Assembly (NCBI GenBank): GCA_900554625.1
Contig: USHP01000091.1
Coordinates: 1-7,397, forward strand
Direction: 5' to 3'
DNA from: an uncultured Eubacteriales bacterium
Lineage (GTDB): Bacteria; Bacillota; Clostridia; Oscillospirales; Oscillospiraceae
DNA length: 7,397 bases
Shown: in pieces, positions 1 through 4,133 of the stretch
Layout: every line of letters starts with the position of its first letter
How positions within the stretch are numbered: position 1 is the stretch's first letter
The notes under the pieces: generated by a model
Told to the model about the DNA's origin: nothing
What the model saw: only the letters and a program-made list of their open reading frames with translations
Database searches by the model: none
Position numbers and translations under genes: made by a program

Positions 1-768
1 CTTGGACAGGCTCAGTATCCGCAGGAACGCCGAGAAGTCCTCCGAGGAAATCTTCTCAAAGGGTATCTGCAACTTATCGCAAAATTCGTGGATCAGCATT
101 TCTATATCGCTGCCCTGATGGATGGCCTGCTCAAATTTTTCCTTCACGTCATCCAGCGTGGGCTGCGGGTCGGCGGTGGTCTTGTCCTTGCGGTGTGCTT
201 CCCGGATGTCCCGGACGATGCTGTCCAGATCATCGTGCATGACGTGGCTGTAAAAATCGCTTTCCTGCACCTGCCCCAGTTCCAGCGTCCGCATATAGAG
301 GTCATCTTCTCCGGGCGCATACTTGCTCATGACGGTCTGCCGGGTGGCCTCCAACACCAGATTCATCTGCTCCACCCGCATATTGGCGATCTGGTCGATG
401 CAGATTTCCATATCTATCATCAGCCGCCGGAAATTCGGGTGGGTAGCCAGTTCGCAGAGAAGCCGGTTGTTGATTTTGCCGCTGCTCAAAAGTTCCACCA
501 TATCATCACTCAGATGCAGAGATTGAAGTTCTGTGTTTGGGTGATTTTTATTTTCCGTCAGCCCCATCAGATAGTCGGTGGACACACCGTAAAAGTCCGC
601 CAGCGTTGCAATCGCAAACGGGCTGATGTCCTTGTAGTCATCGGTTTCGTATTTTCCCAGCGCAGATTTAGACAGGCCGGTCTGCTCCGCCAGTTGTTCC
701 AGCGTCAGGTGCTTGTCCACCACCCGCAGGTCTTTGAGCCGCTCCGGGATTGTCAGCTTTGCGTACAT
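1..768 (-). CDS. XRE-family helix-turn-helix transcriptional regulator, partial (C-terminus beyond window)
   Basis: The minus strand from the ATG at 766-768 is open to base 1: 256 codons without a stop, so the C-terminus lies outside the window. The first ~70 residues are a classic XRE/Cro-C1 helix-turn-helix: an 'IPERLKDLR' first helix, then 'LTLEQLAEQTGLSKSALGKYE' split over the second and recognition helices, then 'FAIATLADFYGVSTDYLMGLT', the usual end of this fold. Residues ~75-256 are a hydrophilic, mostly helical region I do not recognise; it may serve oligomerisation or sensing. The start is supported by an AGGGGG ribosome binding site (775-780, read on the minus strand) six bases upstream and a strong promoter at 812-840. 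The gene points away from all the others. In mobile elements such a gene commonly encodes the repressor of excision or transfer genes; that role is inferred here, not shown. Confidence 0.93.
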   Translation of the reverse strand, partial: MYAKLTIPERLKDLRVVDKHLTLEQLAEQTGLSKSALGKYETDDYKDISPFAIATLADFYGVSTDYLMGLTENKNHPNTELQSLHLSDDMVELLSSGKINNRLLCELATHPNFRRLMIDMEICIDQIANMRVEQMNLVLEATRQTVMSKYAPGEDDLYMRTLELGQVQESDFYSHVMHDDLDSIVRDIREAHRKDKTTADPQPTLDDVKEKFEQAIHQGSDIEMLIHEFCDKLQIPFEKISSEDFSAFLRILSLSK

Positions 769-811
769 CCAAAGCCCCCTCTCTCGTTATCGTTTTTCAG
801 TGATTACACCC

Positions 812-840
812 ATTATAGCACGATTCCATAAGCGTGGAAA
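812..840 (-). promoter_or_regulatory. Sigma-A type promoter of the XRE regulator, extended -10
   Basis: On the minus strand there is a perfect TATAAT at 812-817, preceded by TG plus one base (an extended -10), and TTTCCA (4 of 6 to TTGACA) at 835-840, with a 17-base spacer. It lies about 45 bases upstream of the regulator's ATG. This is the best promoter match seen in the window. Confidence 0.82.
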
Positions 841-858
841 TATGCGGATTTCAAGCGT
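822..858. repeat. Two short direct repeats by the XRE promoter, candidate operator
   Basis: GATTCCATAAGCGT (822-835) and GATTTCAAGCGT (847-858) share GATT-C-AAGCGT with a 2-base length difference; the AAGCGT cores are 23 bp apart, about two helical turns. The first copy ends at the first base of the -35 hexamer (835-840) and fills the spacer, so a bound protein could block the promoter. That the XRE protein binds here is inferred. Confidence 0.35.
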
Positions 859-908
859 TTTTCCGACGTTTTGGATATACGGGAAAGGGCCTCTTTTTTC
901 GGTAAACT

Positions 909-1107
909 GGTTCTTGCAGACAGGCACAGAACCTTGAAAATCGAATGACCGGCTGCAAGGGGTATGGCCTCCGGGGAAGTGACGCCACGACAGAAATCGA
1001 GCGCACCAAAGAGGCCGATACGCCGGGAGAAATTCCGGGCAGGAGCGGCTTGCAGGCAGACCGGCGGACAGGAAACAAGTTTATCATGCGGGGCGCATGG
1101 CTCCGCA
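909..1107 (+). ncRNA. Candidate structured RNA leader upstream of the small-gene pair
   Basis: The stretch between the XRE promoter and the gene at 1131 can form a nested set of helices. Hairpin H1 is GGTTCT(909-914)/AGAACC(928-933), with an inner TGC/GCA and one bulged C. P1 is CTGCAAG(953-959)/CTTGCAG(1049-1055). P1 would enclose P2, GGCCTC(966-971)/GAGGCC(1011-1016), extended by GTG-A-CGC(979-985)/GCGCAC(1001-1006) and CGA/TCG, and P3, CCGGGA(1023-1028)/TTCCGG(1033-1038) with a GAAA loop. A last hairpin, TGCGGGGC(1087-1094)/GCTCCGCA(1100-1107), ends ten bases before the GGAGG of the 1131 gene. CTTGCAG also occurs at 913-919 inside H1 and could pair with 953-959 instead, so two folds compete. 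No plus-strand promoter is convincing. I do not recognise a known RNA family. It could be a cis-regulatory leader, a separate ncRNA or chance pairing. Confidence 0.4.
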
Positions 1108-1130
1108 GCAAAGAAATGGAGGAAATCATT

Positions 1131-1424
1131 ATGACACTGAGTATGAAAGAAAAGAAGATTCTCTACGCTTACGGCTGTCCCAGCCACCACAATACGGTGA
1201 CACGGCTGAAATGGCTGACGGCACTGACGGTTGACCCGGAGGCCAAACGCCGGATGCTGGGGCTGGCCCGGAAGGTGGAGACTGAGGTGGGCGAAAACTG
1301 GCACGAGGATTTTTACCACCATCTGCGGATGGAGATGGACGAGTACCGCCGTCTCAAGCGCAGCCTGCGTGTGCTGAAATCTTACACTGATTATGAGGAG
1401 GATCTGTATGAGGAAGCTGTCTAA
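1131..1424 (+). CDS. Small conserved-type protein of Clostridia mobile elements, function unknown (97 aa)
   Basis: The ATG at 1131 has GGAGG at 1118-1122, eight bases upstream. The frame is open back to an ATG at 945, but that ATG has no ribosome binding site and the extra residues would be read through the structured leader, so 1131 is preferred. The product is 97 residues, charged and probably all helical: 'MKEKKILYAYGCPS' at the start, a middle section around 'TALTVDPEAKRRMLGLARKV', then 'FYHHLRMEMDEYRRLKRSL' and an acidic tail 'YEEDLYEEAV'. No signal peptide, membrane segment or catalytic motif is visible. The style resembles small unnamed proteins next to relaxase modules in Firmicutes elements, but I cannot assign a family. 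Its last 17 bases overlap the next gene, implying co-transcription and probably coupled translation. Confidence 0.85.
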   Translation: MTLSMKEKKILYAYGCPSHHNTVTRLKWLTALTVDPEAKRRMLGLARKVETEVGENWHEDFYHHLRMEMDEYRRLKRSLRVLKSYTDYEEDLYEEAV

Positions 1425-1713
1425 GTATGAGAAAGAAACCATCATCAACTGGAACGAGGCGGAGAACCTTGCCAGCATCTACACCTTCAACGCCAGCTTG
1501 AAGCGCAGGCTGGCTGATTTCAGCCGGAAGTACCCTCTGCTGTGCCGGTTGGAGCGCAGCACGCCGGAGGGCAGCGTGACCTATGTGCTGGACAAGTCCC
1601 GGCTGTCGATCCGGCTGGTGCCGCCGTACAGCGAGGAACGGAAAGCCGCCGCCAGCGCCTACGCAAAAGAGCATGGCTTTCAGGTGGTAGGGGCGGAAGA
1701 AAAAATCGCCTGA
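1408..1713 (+). CDS. Small conserved-type protein, function unknown (101 aa)
   Basis: The ATG at 1408 lies six bases after GAGGAGG (1395-1401). An in-frame ATG at 1393 sits inside that ribosome binding site and is rejected. The product begins 'MRKLSKYEKETIINWNEAE', continues 'ASIYTFNASLKRRLADFSRKYP' and ends with 'SIRLVPPYSEERKAAASAYAKEHGF'. The pattern (an N-terminal KYE-ETIINxN stretch, an 'A-IYT-(N/D)-xLKRRL' stretch, then a basic 'PP(Y/R)' segment) resembles a family of ~100-residue proteins I recall from Clostridia conjugative and mobilizable elements, usually without assigned function. No membrane segment or signal is seen. It overlaps the preceding gene by 17 bases, forming a two-gene operon closed by hairpins at 1704-1726 and 1732-1760. 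Its position just before the putative oriT is suggestive of a DNA-processing accessory, but that is only inference. Confidence 0.85.
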   Translation: MRKLSKYEKETIINWNEAENLASIYTFNASLKRRLADFSRKYPLLCRLERSTPEGSVTYVLDKSRLSIRLVPPYSEERKAAASAYAKEHGFQVVGAEEKIA

Positions 1714-1726
1714 AATCGGGGCGATT
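1704..1726 (+). repeat. Hairpin overlapping the stop codon of the 101-aa gene
   Basis: AATCGCC (1704-1710) and GGCGATT (1720-1726) form a perfect 7-bp stem with a nine-base loop; the TGA stop (1711-1713) opens the loop. It sits six bases before the terminator-like hairpin and may help protect the 3' end of the message. Confidence 0.5.
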
Positions 1727-1731
1727 ACGGC

Positions 1732-1760
1732 AAAAATGCCGGGTCTGCACCCGGCGTTTT
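1732..1760. terminator. Rho-independent terminator after the two small genes, possibly bidirectional
   Basis: GCCGGGT (1738-1744) pairs with ACCCGGC (1749-1755) around a four-base CTGC loop. The stem is extended by a T-G wobble and an A-run (1733-1736) opposite a T-run (1757-1760). The flanking A and T tracts let it work on either strand. It lies 18 bases after the stop of the 101-aa gene and would insulate it from the relaxase operon. Confidence 0.75.
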
Positions 1761-1784
1761 GACCGGCAATCCCCGCAGGCGTAT

Positions 1785-1829
1785 TCCGTATCCACTTCCC
1801 GCCTATGGGTGCAAATGTGCGGATACGGA
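1785..1829. repeat. 9-bp perfect inverted repeat with 27-base loop
   Basis: TCCGTATCC (1785-1793) and GGATACGGA (1821-1829) are exact reverse complements. The structure ends one base before the larger hairpin begins, so the two could stack. This is part of the candidate origin region. Confidence 0.6.
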
Positions 1830-1881
1830 GCCGGTGAAACTGGCAAACACCGCTTCTGCGGTGGAAGCCAGCTTCGCCGGT
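1830..1881. repeat. Long, nearly symmetric ~50-base hairpin
   Basis: Reading outside in: CCGGTGAA (1831-1838) with TTCGCCGG (1873-1880, one T-G pair); an A/C mismatch; CTGGC (1840-1844) with GCCAG (1867-1871); a symmetric 3x3 internal loop (AAA/GAA); CACCGC (1848-1853) with GCGGTG (1858-1863); and a TTCT tetraloop. A G-T pair at 1830/1881 can close it. Nineteen pairs in 50 bases is well beyond what the surrounding sequence shows. It may be a single-strand initiation site, part of oriT or a structured RNA. Confidence 0.7.
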
Positions 1882-1943
1882 GCGGGAGTACAGAGGGCAG
1901 CCAGCCCTTTGTGCCGGGGTGCAGGGGCGGCAGCGCACTGCTG

Positions 1944-2058
1944 GGGTCAAGGGGCAACGCCCATTGGCGGGTTAAGGGCGGCAGCCATTATCGGGTCAAG
2001 GACGAAGTGCCTTGGCGGGTTGAGGGCAGCCGCCCCATCGGGTCAAGGGTGAAACGCC
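1944..2058 (+). repeat. Five imperfect ~24-bp direct repeats (iteron-like)
   Basis: The core GGGTYRAGG recurs at 1944, 1969, 1993, 2017 and 2040 (steps 25, 24, 24, 23). Alternate copies are more alike, giving a ~48-bp higher-order unit: 1964-2011 and 2012-2058 both start TTGGCGGGTTRAGGGCRGC and continue ATCGGGTCAAGG. A degenerate core (GGGTGCAGG) at 1917 may be a decayed copy. Spacing near two helical turns and location upstream of the relaxase fit protein-binding iterons or oriT accessory sites. Confidence 0.7.
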
Positions 2059-2069
2059 TTGCCCAGGGA

Positions 2070-2114
2070 GAGTTGATGCCTGCGTCAACTCGTACTGGGT
2101 ATTACCTGACGCAG
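2070..2114. repeat. Two overlapping, mutually exclusive inverted repeats, candidate oriT core
   Basis: GAGTTGA (2070-2076) pairs with TCAACTC (2085-2091). CTGCGTCA (2080-2087) pairs with TGACGCAG (2107-2114). Both are perfect, but both use bases 2085-2087, so only one can form at a time. The 19-base loop of the second includes GGGTATTACC. Inverted repeats adjoining the nick site are a usual part of oriT. The position, 74 bases before the relaxase start, supports that reading. Confidence 0.55.
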
Positions 2115-2172
2115 ACTTTCGCAGGATTTGCGGCTTCGCCGTCCTCCCCCGGCCCCGGAACATCTTCGCAGG

Positions 2173-2179
2173 AAGGAGG
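2173..2179 (+). promoter_or_regulatory. Ribosome binding site fixing the TTG start of the relaxase
   Basis: AAGGAGG eight bases before TTG 2188-2190 selects that codon over the in-frame ATG at 2128, which has no ribosome binding site and would add 20 unrelated Arg/Pro-rich residues. Confidence 0.8.
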
Positions 2180-2187
2180 AAAACTGT

Positions 2188-3432
2188 TTGAAACTGACAC
2201 GACACAATGGGCGCTCCGGCAAGCATGGCACCTACAATCCCCGCCACAATGACCGCCGGTTCGATGTGGAGAACAGCGAACACATTGACGCAGAACGGGC
2301 AAGGCAGAATGTCTACTGGGACTGCTACCGGGGCTTCACGACACACGAGTTCCGGGAGAACCCGGAGCAGCCGGATTTCAGCTTTGAGGAAATCGAGCGG
2401 ATGTACTACTACGAGCATTATGGCGGCCATGTGGAGGCCCAAAACGCCCGGAATGAGAAAACCCGGCACACGGAGCGCAACCGCACCGTGGAGGACTTGC
2501 TGAAAAACAACAAGACCTGCCCGGAGGAAAGCATCTACCAGATCGGCACGATGGGAGAATCCGTCCCGCCGGACACGCTTTTTTCCATCGTCAATGAGTT
2601 TTATGAGGAATTTGAGCGCCGCTTCGGTTCCCATATCCACATCCTGGACTGGGCGCTCCATCTGGACGAGGGGACGCCCCACATCCATGAGCGGCACGTC
2701 TTTGACTGTGAGAACCGCTACGGGGAACTGTGCCCCCAGCAGGAAAAGGCGCTGGAAGAACTGGGCATCCCTCTCCCCAACCCGGAGAAGCCCAAAGGCC
2801 GGAACAACAACCGCAAGCAGACCTTTGATGCGGTCTGCCGGACGATCCTGTTTGACATCGCCAGACGGCATGGGCTGCATCTGGATCAGGAGCCGTCCTA
2901 CGGCGGGCGGGACTATCTGGAAAAACAGGATTATATCCTGATGAAGCAGAAGGAGCAGCTTGCGGCGCAGGAGCAGAAGCTGGAAGAACTGACGCTCAAA
3001 ATTGAGGACGTGGAGACACTGTTAGATGATGTTTCCGATGCGGCCTATGACAAGGCGGTGGAGGTGGTGACCGATACTGTCCGGCAGGAGACACACAAAG
3101 AAGATATTCGTCTGATTGAGGAAACAAAAAAGTGGGTGCTTTCGCCGGAACGGAAGGCCCCGAAGAAGGAGCGTGACTACGCCGCCGCCCGCCTGGATGG
3201 AGTGATTACCAAAATCAAGCGGGTCATGCAGAACGCTTTGGCAAAAATCCAGAAAACGCTTATGCAGCCGGAGGTCAAGAAGGCCGGTAAGGAGAAGATT
3301 AAGGAGAAGGCCAGAGAATCCATCTTGGAGAAGCTGTCGAAAGGCAAGGTGGACGCTGACCGGGATAACCGGGAACGCTGGGAACGTGAGGGGCGGATCG
3401 TTCCGAACAAGAAACATGATATGGAGTTATGA
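2188..3432 (+). CDS. MobV/Pre-type relaxase (plasmid mobilization protein)
   Basis: The 414-residue product, from a TTG start, would nick oriT and lead the single strand into a recipient. Two MobV signatures are visible: near the N-terminus 'RHNDRRFD' (H20-N21-D22-R23), matching the HN-x-R motif whose His is the proposed nucleophile in pMV158 MobM (His22), and 'HLDEGTPHIH' (158-167), the metal-binding H-x-D-E-x2-P-H-x-H motif. An extra 'RHNGR' at 5-9 duplicates the first motif. Residues ~240-280 are a Gln/Glu/Lys/Leu-rich likely coiled coil; the C-terminal third is highly charged (Lys, Glu, Arg). The length fits the family. The stop overlaps a following ATG (ATGA, 3429-3432), and an intrinsic-terminator-like hairpin follows at once. 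Family assignment is firm; mobilization in trans by a helper element is inferred from the lack of transfer-channel genes here. Confidence 0.93.
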   Translation: MKLTRHNGRSGKHGTYNPRHNDRRFDVENSEHIDAERARQNVYWDCYRGFTTHEFRENPEQPDFSFEEIERMYYYEHYGGHVEAQNARNEKTRHTERNRTVEDLLKNNKTCPEESIYQIGTMGESVPPDTLFSIVNEFYEEFERRFGSHIHILDWALHLDEGTPHIHERHVFDCENRYGELCPQQEKALEELGIPLPNPEKPKGRNNNRKQTFDAVCRTILFDIARRHGLHLDQEPSYGGRDYLEKQDYILMKQKEQLAAQEQKLEELTLKIEDVETLLDDVSDAAYDKAVEVVTDTVRQETHKEDIRLIEETKKWVLSPERKAPKKERDYAAARLDGVITKIKRVMQNALAKIQKTLMQPEVKKAGKEKIKEKARESILEKLSKGKVDADRDNRERWEREGRIVPNKKHDMEL

Positions 3433-4133
3433 GGCACCTGATTTTCTGCGGAAACGGGTGCCTTTTTCTCTGTCTGGAGGTGAGAAAATCGAATGTATTT
3501 GAAGCGGTGAAGCAGTCTGTCACCACAAGTCAGGCTGCGGAATTTTATGGGATTCCGGTAGGCAGAAACGGGATGGCCTGCTGTCCCTTCCACGATGACA
3601 AACATCCCAGCATGAAGGTTGACCGCCGGTTCCACTGCTTCGGCTGTCAGGCGGACGGGGATGTGATTGATTTTACCGCCCGTCTGTTCGGGCTGAACAA
3701 AAAAGAGGCGGCCTTGAAGCTGGCGGAGGATTTCTCGGTCAGCTTTGACGCCAAAGGCCATGACCCGCCCCGCAGGAGGCCGGTTAAGCGAAAAATCAGC
3801 GAGGAACTGCGCTACCGGCAGGCGGAGCAGAAATGTTTCCGGGTACTGTGCGATTACCTGCATCTGCTGGAACGCTGGGAGAAGGAATACGCCCCGCAGA
3901 CGCCGGAGGAAACATGGAATCCGCTGTTTGTGGAGGCCCTGCAAAAGAAACCGTACACGGAGTATCTGCTGGATATTCTCTTGTCCGGCAGTATGGAGGA
4001 ACGGGCCTGCGTGGTCGCTGAATACGGAAAAGAGGTGAGGAAGATTGAGCAGCGAATATCAGAGTTTACCGCCAGCCACCCGGCAGGCCGCCATGAGCGC
4101 AGCCGAAGCCTTAGCGCCGGAACAGAGCGTTGA
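3429..4133 (+). CDS. CHC2 zinc-finger primase-like protein without TOPRIM domain
   Basis: The open frame encodes up to 234 residues. Counted from the ATG at 3429, the DnaG-type CHC2 zinc finger is C52-P-F-H55 ... C70-F-G-C73, followed by 'GDVIDFTARLFGL', all typical of primase N-termini. No TOPRIM catalytic domain follows; the rest (~95-234) is charged and helical. Such short CHC2 proteins commonly sit next to VapE/D5-type helicases in mobile elements and are thought to help prime replication of the excised circle; whether this one primes alone is doubtful. The start is uncertain: ATG 3429 overlaps the relaxase stop but has no well-spaced ribosome binding site and would translate the hairpin at 3433-3467. 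GTG 3480 gives the more family-like start 'RKSNVFEAVKQSV' but touches its own GGAG. GTG 3507 is a third option. The last 89 bases overlap the VapE gene. Confidence 0.9.
   Translation: MRHLIFCGNGCLFLCLEVRKSNVFEAVKQSVTTSQAAEFYGIPVGRNGMACCPFHDDKHPSMKVDRRFHCFGCQADGDVIDFTARLFGLNKKEAALKLAEDFSVSFDAKGHDPPRRRPVKRKISEELRYRQAEQKCFRVLCDYLHLLERWEKEYAPQTPEETWNPLFVEALQKKPYTEYLLDILLSGSMEERACVVAEYGKEVRKIEQRISEFTASHPAGRHERSRSLSAGTER
3433..3467 (+). terminator. Terminator-like hairpin between relaxase and primase coding cores
   Basis: GGCACC (3433-3438) pairs with GGTGCC (3457-3462). Inside it TTTTC (3442-3446) pairs with GGAAA (3450-3454) around a TGC loop, and TTTTT (3463-3467) follows directly. It begins at the base after the relaxase stop. 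As an intrinsic terminator it would cut expression of the primase and helicase relative to the relaxase, perhaps only partly, since no new promoter is evident downstream. Confidence 0.7.
3476..3483 (+). promoter_or_regulatory. Strong ribosome binding site with no in-frame start at normal spacing
   Basis: GGAGGTGA is a near-ideal anti-16S match. Between it and 3506 the primase frame reads AGA-AAA-TCG-AAT-GTA-TTT-GAA-GCG, with no start codon. The ATG nine bases downstream (3493-3495) is out of frame and opens a five-codon frame (MYLKR, stop 3508-3510) whose stop overlaps an in-frame GTG (3507-3509). Confidence 0.5.
4032..4040 (+). promoter_or_regulatory. Ribosome binding site supporting the TTG start of the VapE gene
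   Basis: GAGGTGAGG ends four bases before TTG 4045-4047 (GAGGTG itself is seven bases away). The next in-frame ATG (4093) has nothing similar upstream, so initiation inside the primase gene at the TTG is favoured. Confidence 0.65.

Larger units (their letters stand above)
1714..2187. other. Noncoding region between small genes and relaxase: candidate oriT/origin region
   Basis: Open frames cross this 474-base stretch, but none has a ribosome binding site or recognisable protein; it looks noncoding. In order it holds a terminator hairpin (1732-1760), two abutting hairpins (1785-1829 and 1830-1881), a smaller hairpin AGAGGGC/GCCCTTT (1892-1898/1904-1910), five direct repeats of ~24 bp (1944-2058) and two overlapping inverted repeats (2070-2114), ending at the relaxase ribosome binding site. 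In MobV-type mobile DNAs the origin of transfer usually lies directly upstream of the relaxase gene, so this is the best oriT candidate. The iteron-like repeats could equally mark a replication origin. The nick site cannot be placed from sequence alone. Confidence 0.55.

Noticed and set aside
88..831. Plus-strand open frame of 247 codons
   Set aside because: It is the shadow of the XRE regulator on the other strand, which has a clear domain, ribosome binding site and promoter; this frame has none of these.
945..1130. N-terminal extension of the 97-aa protein from ATG 945
   Set aside because: There is no ribosome binding site before 945, the extension is low in recognisable protein character and it coincides with strong RNA-type pairing; GGAGG is correctly placed for 1131.
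813..1478. Minus-strand open frame of 221 codons, with other minus frames at 851-1129 and 1354-1957
   Set aside because: They oppose genes with good ribosome binding sites, contain no recognisable domain and have no initiation signals.
1785..1881. tRNA or known riboswitch
   Set aside because: No cloverleaf, T-loop or CCA signature, and no recognised riboswitch consensus; only simple stacked hairpins are visible.
1944..2058. CRISPR array
   Set aside because: The repeats are contiguous and imperfect, with no unique spacers of constant length and no cas genes nearby.
2073..2105. Relaxase promoter TTGATG ... TATTAC
   Set aside because: The spacer would be 21 bases and the -10 matches only 4 of 6; it overlaps the inverted repeats and cannot be supported.
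1542..2252. Plus-strand frame across the repeat region (and 1759-2052)
   Set aside because: It starts inside the 101-aa gene and overlaps the relaxase, reads through the repeats as Gly/Arg/Ser-rich sequence, and has no supported start.
1996..2880. Minus-strand frame of 294 codons opposite the relaxase
   Set aside because: It is the complement of a gene with intact MobV motifs; G+C-rich coding DNA often leaves such open complements.
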